A stretch of DNA of 64,000 bases from Nipponacmea schrenckii (Eukaryota > Mollusca > Gastropoda > Lottiidae). This document shows, piece after piece, positions 23,576 through 35,921 of the stretch (position 1 is its first letter; the number at the start of each line of letters is the position of its first letter). A program made the translations under genes and the position numbers. The notes beneath the pieces are model-generated. The model saw only the letters and a program-made list of their open reading frames with translations, ran no database searches and had not been told where the DNA came from. Where the stretch lies: NCBI GenBank assembly GCA_030562195.1, contig CM060201.1:28440067-28504066 (forward strand), read 5' to 3'.

Positions 23576-25569
23576 AGGTACATTCTCTGAAAATATTTGA
23601 TCATTAACAACTACAGTAATAATAGAGGTGAAGTTTTCATACCATATCATTATCAAAGTGTCACAGAAAACGAATATTTTATTATTTTGGAACATGATTT
23701 ATTGTCATTGATTCTTAGCCTACAATTTAACAATAGCTTTTTTAGGAAAGTTTAACAGAAAAGGAAATTTCAAGCAATTAAGCATAAGACGTTTCAGCAT
23801 AAACGTTGCAGACCAACATTTCCTTGACTATGTTACGAATGCTTATTTAGTGATCTATCTATTGCCTTTGTTATTACGGTAAAGGTTGATGTAAAGGTTG
23901 TCCACCCTAGCATAACATGTTGAATATTTCAATCTCATATCCTTACACCTCTAGGCTCTAGTCATGAAACTTAGCATTGTTAATATAGAGATCTGGTTGA
24001 ATGGCTCATTATTTATGTAAACATTTGACCTCTAATTAGTAGCTTATAAAATATTCATCCAATAAGGTCAAAGGAGATTGCCCTCTGTATTCTATCATAT
24101 CAACCTGGTGTCAGTTTTAATGTTATTCTTACACTGAGCTGTATCAAGGAAGTAGAATCTGAATGAGGCTTCTGGGATTTCTTTCACTGATGAAGATTTC
24201 CTTCTCTTATATCAGTTTCTCATACTTTATAACAACACAATATAAATCTAGCCATTTGTAAAAGGGTACTGTATTGTGTCATATTAATATGTGAAATGAA
24301 ATCAGTCTTCCTTCTGCTAGTTATTCAGCTGCAGTTTATTTGCTAAGGTAGATACAATACCTGCTTTTAAAACTAAGTTTGGCAAAATGGCAGATTTCTG
24401 TAGCCTGAATGCCTCTAGTTAGTAGAGATGGGATGTTATTATTATTATTAGTCTATTTTAGTCTACTAAGTACCGAAGAAAAAGAACATGTGGCTATTTT
24501 CAATAATTACTGATCATCGCATATATTTGTCAGCTGGTTACACACAGTTTGATGATGTAATACACAACATATTGGTCATTCTTCACCAATGACTGAAGTA
24601 TAGTTTTGTCCACACATTATATTAACAACTTACAAGTTTTTGTATGGAAAAGTTCAAGTCAGACCTGCACATTTCACTGTGAATTCATTCATTCAAGATC
24701 TAAAAAATCACTCTTTAATTCAACCTTAATCTGATTACACATTGGATTTGTGATTCTTGTAAACTTGTAAAGTTTGTCCAATGCACAATTTCACATCCTC
24801 AAAAGTGGTAGAGCATTACAATATATAGAGAGATTGATCACATCTTTCTACTACAATAAATCTAGAGAGAGAAAGCAACCTTCATTGTTCAGAAAATAGC
24901 AAATTATTAGTCAGTCTATACCTTGATTTAAGTGATAGTACTAATACAGATGTAAAAAGTAGGTTACAATTCCCTGCAATTTCTATTATTTCACATTAAC
25001 ACTTGTAAGTGCATTACAGTTGGCACCGATACCCAGTCATATAAACAGAACAATCTATAAATAGATATATTAAGTTGTCTTTCTAATCTTGGGTAGGGTG
25101 GGAACAATGTGAAAACTGTACAAGCAAAAAAGACTTTACATTGAAAGGTATGCAAAACAAAGACACCAAAATTTAGAAAAACAGGTAAATAAGTATTGTA
25201 CACCTGGTATTAATAATAGAAGCTTGAGTGAATCAGCAAATTACACTTGTAATTGACTATACTACTTGTTGACTTGCTCCATTAAATAGGCATCAAGACA
25301 TGTAGATGGGAAGAGATAGTGTTTGAAGTTTAATAAATGCGTTTACTTGTTCTAATGATACTCTGATTAGTTGAATGTCAAGCTGATTAAACTCTCTACT
25401 ATTAATTTAATTTTTATTACTACATGCTCAATTTCCATTCATTTACAAGGGAATAGCATTTTAATCAATGGCTGCAGGCAATTTTCTATGTACTGCCATT
25501 CAATACAGTTTAATTTAGAGGAAATCAACATGCTTGATAGAATTGACTTAAGATTAATGAAAATCAACA
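23576..25569. other. Gene-free stretch
   Basis: Nothing beyond AT-rich sequence and short random open frames (for example 24991-25203 on the minus strand) was seen. Confidence 0.5.
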
Positions 25570-25873
25570 TCATGAGCTGAAATGTATTTCTCAAAAGGGA
25601 TGTTGATTGTGTAAAGGGTATTTCTCAAAAGGGATGTTGATTGAGTATAGGGGTATTTCTCAAAAGGGATGTTGATTGTGTATAGGGATATTTCTCAAAA
25701 GGGATGTTGATTGTGTATAGGAGTATTTCTCAAAAGGGATGTTGATTGTGTATGGGGGTATTTCTCAAAAGGGATGTTGATTGTGTATAGGGGTATTTCT
25801 CAAAAGGGATGTTGATTGTGTATAGGAGTATTTCTCAAAAGGGATGTTGATTGTGTATGGGGGTATTTCTCAA
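25570..25873. repeat. Minisatellite, ~34-bp unit, left part
   Basis: Nine copies of a unit with GTATTTCTCAAAAGGGATG then TTGATTGTGTATAGG. The array stops mid-unit at 25873, where the pearl-like element begins, and resumes at 28034 in the same orientation with the same unit. Confidence 0.93.
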
Positions 25874-28033
25874 GATAGCTTGCCAGGCAAGGTAATATAC
25901 GCCCACTGGCAGCATTTATTTCAAATAAAAACTTTTCAGTAAGGTTACAATAAGTGGAATGAATTATTCAACCTACCAACCTATTTTTTTCTAGGGTCTC
26001 TAGTTTCATTAAAAACTGTCAAGAATTGTACCTAATAACAACTCATTAAATATTTTTCGGTATTTTTATGATTTGCAATAGGGTTCACCCTTAATAATAT
26101 TTTGATATTTTTAATTCTTAATAAGGCTCACCCTTGGTTGATATTAAACAATTTCAGAAAGTTTTGTCATAAAGGAATATTTAGAGTGTTCACAAGCCAA
26201 AAGTTGAAAGCGTTTTTGAAAACAGGCGGAATAACTGACACTAAATATTTTTCGATTTATCTGATTTTCAATAGGGTTTATCCTTGTGAGAAAACAAATA
26301 CTAAAGCCAAGTTTCATCAAAATCCATTCAAAATTGTTCTTTCTAGAGTGTTTACGAGTTAAATTGAACGCGTTTTCAAAAATAAGGTCAATAACTTGTA
26401 CTAAATATTTTTCGATTTTCAATAGGGTTCATCCTTGGGAGACAACAAATACTCCAGCCAAGTTACATCAAAATCCATTAAAAATTGTTCTTTCTAGAGT
26501 GTTTACAAGCTAAAATTGAACGCGTTTTCAAGAACAAGGGCTATAACTGACACTAAATATATTTCTATTTATTTGATTTATAATAGGGTTCATCCTTGGG
26601 TAAAAACAAATACTCAAGCCAAAGTTAATCAAAATCCATTAAGAATAGTTCTTTCTAGAGTGTTTACAAGCTAAAATTGAATGCGTTTTCAAGAACAAGG
26701 GCAGTAACTCATACTAAAAATTTTTTCGATTTTGCTGATTTTCAATAGAGTTCATCCTTGAGTTATAATACACTCTCACACCAAGTTTCATCGAAATCCA
26801 TCAAGAATTGTGCCATGTAGAGTGTTTACGAGACAAAAATCGAACGTGTTTTAAAGAACAAGGGCAATAATTCATATTAGATATATTTTGATATTTTTAA
26901 TTTTCAATTAGGCTCATCCCTTGCGATATCCAACAATTTCAGTGAGTTTTGTCAACATTGGTCATGAATTGTACCTTCTAGAGTGTTTATTAGCCAAAAA
27001 GTTAAACCCGTTTTCAAACACAAGGGCAATAACTGACACTAAATATATTTCGATTTATTTGATTTTCAAAAAGGTTCATCCTTGGGTAAAAACAAATACT
27101 CAAGCCAAGTTTTATCAAAATCCATTAAGAATTGTTCTTTCTAGAGTGCTTACAAGCTAAAATTGAACGCGTTTTCAAACACAAGGGCAATAACTGATAC
27201 TAAATATTTTTTCGATTTAACTGAATTTCAATAGGGTTCATCCTTAGCTGATTACAAATACTCATGCCAAGTTATGTCAAAATCGCTCAAGAATTGTGAC
27301 TTGTAGAGTGTTTACAAGGCAAAAATCCAACACATTTTATAGAACAAGGGCAATAATTCCTATTAAATATATTTCGATATGTGCTATTTTCAAAAGGGTT
27401 CATTCTTGGGTGATATTAAACAATTTCAGCAAGTTTCGTCAAAATCGGTCAATAACTGTGCTTTGTAGAGTGTTTACAAGCTAAAAATTGAACGCGTTTT
27501 CAAAAACAAGGGCAATAACTGATATTAATTTTTTTTCGATTTGACTGGTTTTCAATAGGCTTCATCCTTGGGTGATAACAAATACTCAGACCAAGTTTCA
27601 TTAAAATCCATTAAAAATTGTTCTCTCAAGAGTGTTTACAAGCTAAAATTGAACGCGTTTTCATGAACAAGGGCAATAACTCATACTAAATGTTTTTCGA
27701 TTTCGCTGATTTTCGATAGGGTTTATCCTTGAGTTATAACATACTCTCACACCAAGTTTCATCAAAATCGGTCAAGAATTGCACTTTGTAGAGTGTTTAC
27801 GAGCCATTCAAGAACAAGGGCACAAACTCATACTAATTTTTTTCCGATTTCGCTGATTTTCAATAGGGTTCATCCTTGCGTGATCATAAGCACTCATATT
27901 AAGTTTCATCTAAATCCGTCAAGAATTACACCGTGTAGAGTGTTTACGAGCAATTGTGGACGGACGGACGGACGGACGGACGGACGGATGTGGGTGACGA
28001 CAATATACGCCCCCCATTTCATGTGGGCGTATA
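25874..28033 (+). mobile_element. Pearl-like (HINE / non-autonomous Helentron) element with 12 core repeats
   Basis: A 2.16-kb insertion splits the minisatellite. The left end is GATAGCTTGCCAGGCAAGG, then TATACGCCCAC. The interior is twelve tandem units of about 160 bp (GAGTGTTTACAAGC-type landmarks near 26187, 26347, 26497, 26658, 26820, 26981, 27144, 27306, 27468, 27632, 27791 and 27937). It is followed by a GGAC microsatellite (about 27958-27987) and a 3' hairpin, TATACGCCC / GGGCGTATA, ending GTGGGCGTATA. Core tandem repeats, an ACGG-type microsatellite and a terminal hairpin are the hallmarks of pearl elements of bivalves and of Helentron-associated elements. It has no Rep/helicase gene; open frames such as 26102-26362 and 26921-27160 are translations of the core. 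Left flank ...CTCAA and right flank AAAAGGG leave at most two extra A bases, so no long target duplication. Confidence 0.85.
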
Positions 28034-28585
28034 AAAAGGGATGTTGATTGTGTATAGGAGTATTTCTCAAAAGGGATGTTGATTGTGTATAGGGTATTTC
28101 TCAAAGGGATGTGGATTGTGTATAGGGATATTTCTCAAAGGGATGTTGATTGTGTATAGGAGTATTTCTCAAAAGGGATGTTGACTGTGTATAGGGGTAT
28201 TTCTGTAAAGGGATGTTGATTTTGTATATGGGTATTTCTCAAAAGGGATGTTGATTGTGTATAGATTATTTCTCAAAAGGGATGTTGATTGTGTATAGGG
28301 GTATTTCTCAAAAGGGATGTTGATTGAGTATAGGGGTATTTCTCAAAAGGGATGTTGATTGTGTAAAGGGTATTTCTCAAAAGGGATGTTGACTGTGTAT
28401 AGGGGTATTTCTCAAAGGGATGTTGATTGTGTATTGGGATATTTCTCAAAAGGGGTATTGATTTTGTATAGGGGTATTTCTCAAAAGAATGTTGATTGTG
28501 TATAGGAGTATTTCTCAAAAGGGATGTTGATTGTGGATAGGGGTATTTCTGAAAAGGGATGTTGATTATGTATAGGGTAGATAGG
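28034..28585. repeat. Minisatellite, ~34-bp unit, right part
   Basis: About sixteen copies of the same unit as at 25570-25873, interrupted by the element insertion. The reverse-strand open frame at 28273-28605 (LLRNTPIHNQHPFEKYPYTQS repeats) is the translation of the array. Before the insertion the array would have been about 0.86 kb. Confidence 0.93.
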
Positions 28586-28675
28586 TTGCTAAGGTAATTT
28601 GGCAAGGTAAGATGTAGTTAGCACCCTGGAATGTTTTAATCCTGTTTTATCTGTCAATAATGCATCTACTTTAGA

Positions 28676-29474
28676 GTACAGTAGAACCTGCATTCAGAGA
28701 CCACTCAAGGGAATATTCAAAAACGGTCGCTGAGTGAAGGTGGCCTCTTAAGAGAGGAACTGCAAAACCATTCCGTTTTGACGTTTTGGAAATCATAGGA
28801 TCTTACTTTTACTCATACATGTATAGTTTCTACTATCTCCTATCTAACGACGGGATACTCTATTTTGTCGTATTTTATTTTATTTTAGATACCAAAGTTC
28901 TCACAGTTATTATCGTTTTCAAAGTCAAAATTCTCTACCTTTAATCAATAAGATATCCTTCTTTACTTGCATTTTAATTGCCTGTTAACACGCTTTATTC
29001 CATTTTCACCTGATTAATATGTTTTTATAACAACATCCGGTATACCCTACTTTCGCTTTCTGATCAAATTTACGGTAGTCTAAATTTTACCAAAAACGAA
29101 ATATTGAAGCCTTTACAGTACTTTATAATAATTGTTAATACGATGATATCTTTCAATATTAATCAGCAACAAGCTATAAAATTAATCTGTAGAAGATTAT
29201 CTAATTACCGATTAGAGATAATCTCATTGAATATCACCGACGCGTGAACTTGATTTTTGTTACGGGAGATAATCAAAAGTGTCATGGTCGCTTAATTGAG
29301 TTATTTTAATCAATTGGGAGTATAAATACATGGCCGCTGGTCACGTAATGAAGGTGGCCGCTTATTAGTCGATAATTACATTGAAAACTCGTAGGGGGGA
29401 ATTTATTGTGGTCGTTTATTGAAGGTGGGCTCTTAATAAAGGTGGTCGTATGAGCAGGATATACTGTATATCAT
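28676..29474. mobile_element. Non-autonomous DNA transposon (TIR TACAGTAGAACCTGC)
   Basis: The left end TACAGTAGAACCTGC and the inverted right end TACAGTATATCCTGC frame ~0.8 kb. The subterminal regions carry repeated GGTGGCCGCTTA-like words (GGTGGCCTCTTAAG, GGTGGCCGCTTATTAG, GGTGGTCGTATGAG) in place of a gene. TA at both tips would fit a Tc1/mariner-type TA target, though other superfamilies are possible. No transposase frame is seen. Confidence 0.7.
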
Positions 29475-32400
29475 TTGAACTAAACATCATCCTGGAGCAG
29501 TGAATGCTGCAAGCTTTGTAGATTCCAAATGTAACTAACTTTTCAAATTTCCTCATTGAATACTGCATATAGTATAACTCCTATATATAGCGCAAAAAGC
29601 AAGACATTAAGTATACTAAACCATTAACCAATGTAGAAAGGTATGAGGATGAGACCAACATATTTTTCAATTAAGGTTGTTTTTGCCATTTTGACCGAAG
29701 GTGAACTGTTAATATAGAGTTGATTACATCATTTCCAGGTGTTACATCCATGTTGTTAATCTCCTACCGTGCCAACAGGCAAATAATCCCCCTTGTCTCA
29801 ACATACAAACAACGCAAGATATCCAGAATTAATCGACTTCCAGGACGTATGCCAGGTTGCTGGCAGCTATGGTTTGAAATTAATTGAATTTAGTGACTTA
29901 TTGTAGACATAATAACATCCAGAAATCAATACTAATTAAGTTAGGAAAGCTATTGAGGATATTTAGGGAATATGTGGGCGCCAAACATGTTGAAATTACG
30001 CTCTTTTCATGGAAAAGGTAAACAAAAGTTCAGAAGCTTGTATAATTTAGATTACGGGTGTGGAAAATACATGTGAATATAAATACCAATTGTTTTTGTT
30101 AGAATAGGGTATATTCACTAACTTTATTTGCAGGAAGTATATGTTGGCCAATTTTTATTTTCTTATTTCACATGCTAATGTCATTAGCCTGGTAAAGTGC
30201 AGACGAAACAATTTCCATTTTCTTCCATCTTATAATTTCGACCACCTGCAGTCCTGCTGTTTGAAGTATGGTTTTAGTTCTAAATGATTTAAATATTCTG
30301 TACCTGTAGAACATCAGGCTAAATATGCATCAAGGGGCCAGTTCTTAACAAGAACAATGAACTCTATACCAGATCACTGGACCAAGTCAAGAGGCCGATA
30401 ATGAAAATGAAAAATTATTCTGCTGATCAAATGAAAAACTGATGCTTTGTTACCTATATATAGGCACAATATATACCTTTACCTATTTATGTCACAGGCA
30501 AGGCTTGTAGCTGAGGCTTAGAAATACATCCCCCTCCCCCCCTGAAAAATTGAGATGACTGGATACTGAACAGTGGGTATTGAGTCCCATAGTCGAGTCC
30601 CTTAAACAATATTGGTTCCCCCACCCACTCCTGAAACATTGGACTGACTATGGGCTTGATGTCAGCTACAGTTCAGTGTACTCTGAAAGTTTGCAATGTG
30701 ACATATGAAAAATTCTTGTGGAAGCTTCTGTTATATTATAATTATAAGAAACCCAAAGAGATATTAACAAAAGATCTAATTTCTAAAATTAACTTAATTA
30801 CTTAATTAACCTTGAACCTGAAGCTAATTTTCTACTTTTGAAATGGAGTGATATCTTTTCAATAAACACTGTATGAGAAAACTTCATCAGAAAATGTACA
30901 CAGAAAAAATAACATCTCGTATCTAATGTACAAACGATGTCTCCATTCCACTGAGCTTCACCTCCAACAATTTCTCTCTCAAGGGACACTCATTTCGGCC
31001 TTTCAATATAGTATCATTTATAACTCATCAATTACTACCAAGTGTTGAGTGAATGAATGGGATGTATAATTTACAGTATTGTACAAAAATCAATATATAT
31101 CAACCAAAACACACTATTAATAATTCAGTTCTTTTTATACATCTTTCTACTCAATACCACTATCTAACATTCAATCTATTAGAAGTCCGAATCATGCCAT
31201 CGTTTTTTCATACTTGCGTCTACATGACCAGTTGAAGACCAACATCATATACTATCTAAATTACAGCCCATAATATTAATGGATGATTAACCTATATCAA
31301 ACTATGTCCAGTATACTCTGTTTTGTAGGCATGGAAATGAGAACAGAGCATCTATATCCAGTGATTTGATTTGAATGGCTGAAAAGTCCTAGAAAGATTC
31401 AAGGGCTAATTTTGAATGGACAATATTTAGTTATGGATGTGTTTCCTTCACTTGTATTACCATGGCATCGAAGTGTTGTTTGGACATAATTAAATCAGCC
31501 TTAAGGAAGGAGTTTGAGATGAAATGAGTCCCAAACAATCTAGGTATCTGGTCCCTATGTCAGATAACAGTGTAGGCCTACTGCTAGAATTATAGCAAAC
31601 ACCACCACAGGTACTTACTGAAAGTTCAATAGGACAAATATAAATAAAAGTGCAGTAGATTTAGACTTTTAGTTTCTATTTAATGGGTGAGATCAAGAGT
31701 CACATCTCAATGTAAGAAAGGGAGCACTGAATGACCTCTTGAATATGTTAAAATATAAAAAGTTTTGGTACCGTACATTGTAAAATATTTTATGCCATCA
31801 ACAGTCAAGAAAATTTGCCCCCTATCATTGCCAACTTCTGACAACAACTTTCTTATCAAGTAAACTGTTTCCATTCATACCAACAACTGAATGATTGTTC
31901 ATATTTCGGACTATACTATTACTCTAAATATCCATTACCATTCAAATCAGGTCATACACAAATTATTTTCTATTATCCACAATTAATGTGCGAGTTATTT
32001 TCCTAATGATTCTATTAGACAGACTCCATTTACTTGTCTGTGCATTTCATTACAGTAGAAACAAACCTCAACTTCTCTTAAAATAGAGAAAAATAGATGT
32101 ATATGTCTTGAATTTTAAAAGTAAAAGGGAATTAGGTTGTAGATTTTAAACATCAGTACTGTTATTATGTTTAGGATAAAACCCACACAATTCTAATAAG
32201 ATATTTTGCTTACAGAGCCATTAGAAATGACATATCTTTTCAATTTCCAGTTAACTGTAATAGAAGCTTGCGAGCCAGTGTAAGATTGGATATTTCAACA
32301 CATTTAAATTTTGCCATGAGCCTAGATAAATGACCTACTTCCTTTAATTTCGTAATGTCACTGGAACATGCACAGCCAGTAATATTGTACATATTGTGAT

Positions 32401-32985
32401 CCTTCCTTCCAGAAGCAAATGACCTTCTTTTCACAGTTATTTGAACCTACAAGGCAATTTATTATAGCATGTTGCACAGCACTTTTTTTGATTAAGGGGT
32501 TGAGGTTGAGGCAATGGATTATTAGAGATCAGATGTTTGGTTTTTGACCTAAAGGACCAAGTTGTGCTTCCACTGATGCTGGTTTGATGAGCTGCCATGA
32601 ATATAGCATGTACAATCAATTAAGGCCATGTGTGCTGCAAGTTAAAGATACCGGAAAGTTAGGAATAGAATAAAAATAGGTCCTGTCCATTGTTGCACAC
32701 TGGATGGCATCTACATGTTCTTTCAGATGCAAAATATAAGACATTATACTCTTATTTCTATCTATTTCCTAGCAAGATTATTGATGTGTAAAACATCTTT
32801 TTGGGTTTCAAACAAATATATCAAAGTCAGAAATAATTAAAAGTTTGACTGTGAAATGACCTACATTATCATTATCATTATTATGGGGGCGTTGGATTGA
32901 TTGTAACAACAACATAAATGTCAGTACAACCTACAATATCTACTCATTTGTACAATTTGCTGATATCAATATTGATAATTTTGTG
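29475..32985. other. Gene-free stretch
   Basis: No exon is supported. Two reverse-strand open frames in a slightly GC-richer block (32240-32434 and 32437-32619) are separated by a stop and lack splice sites or recognisable domains. The frame at 30798-30989 contains IVGG, but nothing else of a serine protease. The dispersed repeat at 31300-31490 is listed separately. Confidence 0.5.
31300..31490 (+). repeat. Dispersed repeat family B, copy 1
   Basis: Landmarks TTTGTAGGCATGGAAATGAG, CCTAGAAAGATTCAAGG, TGGACAATATTTA, CTTGTATTAC and TTTGGACA occur in the same order as at 45957-46132, and inverted at 48360-48570. It is probably a short interspersed element; no gene or clear terminal repeat is seen. 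Confidence 0.75.
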
Positions 32986-32989
32986 TACA

Positions 32990-33960
32990 TTGCACTGATG
33001 TCTTTAAAGAGATAATGCTGATGTCACTAAAGATATATTGTACAATATCCCATCAGCTGTGCTATAGGTGATGTCAATGGGGATATCATGTACATGTACA
33101 ATATCTCCTCAGCTGTACTATTAGTGAAGTCAATGAGGATATCATGTACAATATCTCTTCAGTTATACTATTAGTGAAGTCAGTGGGGATATCATGTACA
33201 ATATCTCCTCAGTTGTACTATTAGTGAAGTCAATGAGGATATCATGTACAATATCTCCCCAGTTATACTATAAGTGAAGTCAATGGGGATATCATGTAGA
33301 ATATCTCCTCAGTTGTACTATTAGTGACGTCAATGAAGATATCATGTACAATATCTCAGTTGTACTATTAGTGAAGTCAATGAAGATACCATGTACAATA
33401 TCTCAGTTGTACTATTAGTGAAGTCAATGGGGATATCATGTACAATATCTCCTCAGTAGTACTATAAATGAAGTTAATGGGGATAACAAGTACAATATCT
33501 CCTCAGTTGTACTATTGCTGAAGTCAATGGGGATATCATGTACAATATCTCCTCAGTTGTACTATTAGTGAAGTCAATGGGGATAGCATGTACAATGTCT
33601 CCTCAGTTGTACTATAAGTGAAGTCAATGGGGATATAATGTACAATATCTCTTCAGTTGTACTATAAATGAAGTCAATGGGTATAACATGTACAATATCT
33701 CCTCAGTTGTACTATTGCTGAAGTCTATGGGGATATCATGTACAATATCTCCTCAGTTGTACTATAAATGAAATCAATTGGGATATCATGTACAATATCT
33801 CCTCAGTTGTACTATTGCTGAAGTCAATAAGGATATCATGTACGGTATCCCTTCAGTTGTACTATTAGTGAAGTCAATGAATGAGGATAGCATGTACAAT
33901 ATTTCCTCAGTTATACTATAAGTGAAGTCAATTAGGGCATCATGTACACTGTTAATGCCA
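32990..33960. repeat. Minisatellite, 50-bp unit
   Basis: About eighteen copies of a 50-bp unit: CAATATCTCCTCAGTTGTAC, TATTAGTGAAGTCAATGGGG, ATATCATGTA. Some copies lack the CCTC block. The minus-strand open frame at 33786-33974 is a translation of the array. Confidence 0.95.
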
Positions 33961-34929
33961 CTGCAGATGTACATTAAATATTTCTTATTTAAATCAGCAA
34001 GTTGCAGGAGTATAGATATTGTACATCAGCAAGTTGCACGAGTGTAGATATTGTACGTCTGCAAATTGTACATTAAGCATAGGTACTGTTCATTATAGTT
34101 TTCTTGACATCAGTACAGTGTACATAATTGACTTTTGCATTGTCCTCTGAATGTGCAAACATATCCCAGGTACTTATTCCTGGGCATCCTTGCCCTAAGA
34201 TCTTTAGAAAATATGTCATGGCTGCACTATAAATCAGTCCACTGCAATGGTTAATAACTGCATCACTATCTTACACAGTTTATAGTACATTATAAGTTAT
34301 AGTATAAGTATGTTACTACAGTCAGGTGATATTTTGTTTTGGGTAGAAAGATAATGATTATCAGATGTGTAAAAGCTTTGAAGTAGAAATTAACAGTAGG
34401 CTTATCTAAATTCTAGCATTCAATCATCATCTGTAGCCTATTTCTTTCAACAAGTGGTGCCAGTACATCATTCCATTATTACAGATTCTATACTGCACAC
34501 AATTTTCTCTCATAGACTTCCAGTAAGATTGCAAGGAAGGTTTGTTGTTTTCAAGTATTTGTAAAAGGGGTGTCCTTACTGTGCATCATCTCGTCAATAT
34601 TATGATTCAGTTCTACTAGAGTCTACCTTCACAGCCATTTTGAATTCTACATGAAAATTTTCTTAGTATCTTTACTTGATGAAAACAAAATTTGCTTTAT
34701 TTATAAAAACAAGATGTTCTTATTATCAGTAAGGCAGCTTAAACTTGTTTTAGTGTACAGCCTTATAAGACTTCTGTACAGTAGTTTTCAAACATCTTCC
34801 AGAAAAAATGACTTTTAAAATCTTTAATGAAAGAAGGTAAGGGTGACATATATAGCTTGGTCAACTCAAGTTATGATCACCTAACTTTTTCAACCAACGA
34901 ACTTACAATTCAGACTACCTCTTCACTAA

Positions 34930-35010
34930 GATCCTTTCTACCTTGGCATTGATCTTTTCTGGATTACCAGTGGGCTAGCTAAGGAAAGATGACCTATTCA
35001 AGGTCACTAG
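34930..35010. repeat. Dispersed repeat, copy 3 (truncated)
   Basis: AGATCCTTTCTACC, TTGGCATTGATCTTTTCTGG, then GGAAAGATGACCTATTCAAG match 6014-6125 in order, with the middle segment deleted. Confidence 0.65.
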
Positions 35011-35787
35011 CATTTCACATGCCAACTGAGTGTAGAATCTAGGAACACTGGATGTTTGACATAACCAAGAAAATTTGCATTAAGAAAAACTATACCATTA
35101 TAATAGCTAGGTTGATCAGTTATAATCAAATATTAAACGATAAGCTTCAATGCTCTTCTCTTTATTGGTAATCCGATATTCTATTGTTCAAAAATCAATA
35201 GATAATCCTAATCTAAATAATCTATTTCATACATCTTTAATGGCATAATCTGGAATCAATAGGATTATACCAATTTATCTGAAGAAAATGATAAACTGCT
35301 TGCTCAAGCAAAACCAATATTTGCTGAGCCTAACATTCATTAAATCACCATACATGTATAATCATGTACACATGCTAAAAATAAATGAATCCATACAATG
35401 TTCAATGATTTTAATTCTCAAAACATGCTTAAACTAAAGCCAAACTTCCTAACCTGATGTTCTAGTATCCCTTTTGAATATTGGACATCAAAGAGATCTA
35501 TATATCAATATCTAAATAGCAGTATTTTATGATATTAAGCAGTTGATTCAGACATTTCTGGTGATTCTGCAATAATTCTCTGTTGGAGTAACCATGGTTT
35601 TCACTGCAAGTATTGTAGGCGAAGTGATACCAGGAAATTCAAAATATAAAAGAGGGGTATCTCCAATCTTATAGAACCTAGAGAAATCAGATCTCTTAAA
35701 AAATTCTCATCAAAATATATCACCAAAATAAAACGACATTTAGAAACAAGGAGCATACATATAACACAAGATAATAAATATTGAATA

Positions 35788-35921
35788 AAGCACACTTCTT
35801 TAATTCAGAGGTACATAATGTGCAAAAGAAGTTACGTGTCATCATCAGTTTCATCTGACAACAACACATGTAACTTGTGTTGAAACATTATGTATTTATG
35901 TATTAAAGAAGTGTGTTTTTA
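35788..35921. repeat. Imperfect palindrome, ~65-bp arms
   Basis: GCACACTTCTTTAAT, ACATAATGT and AAGTTACGTGT on the left pair with ACATGTAACTT, ACATTATGT and ATTAAAGAAGTGTG on the right around a short centre near 35855. Like the palindrome at 11505-11865, it may be a foldback MITE. Confidence 0.75.

Noticed and set aside
26102..28104. Series of 60-92-codon frames on both strands with repeated motifs such as RVHPW and LSRVFTS
   Set aside because: They are translations of the pearl-like element's core repeats, not a transposase or host gene.
30798..30989. Minus-strand frame containing IVGGEAQW, like a serine protease activation site
   Set aside because: No catalytic His, Asp or Ser motifs, no splice frame; coincidental four-residue match.
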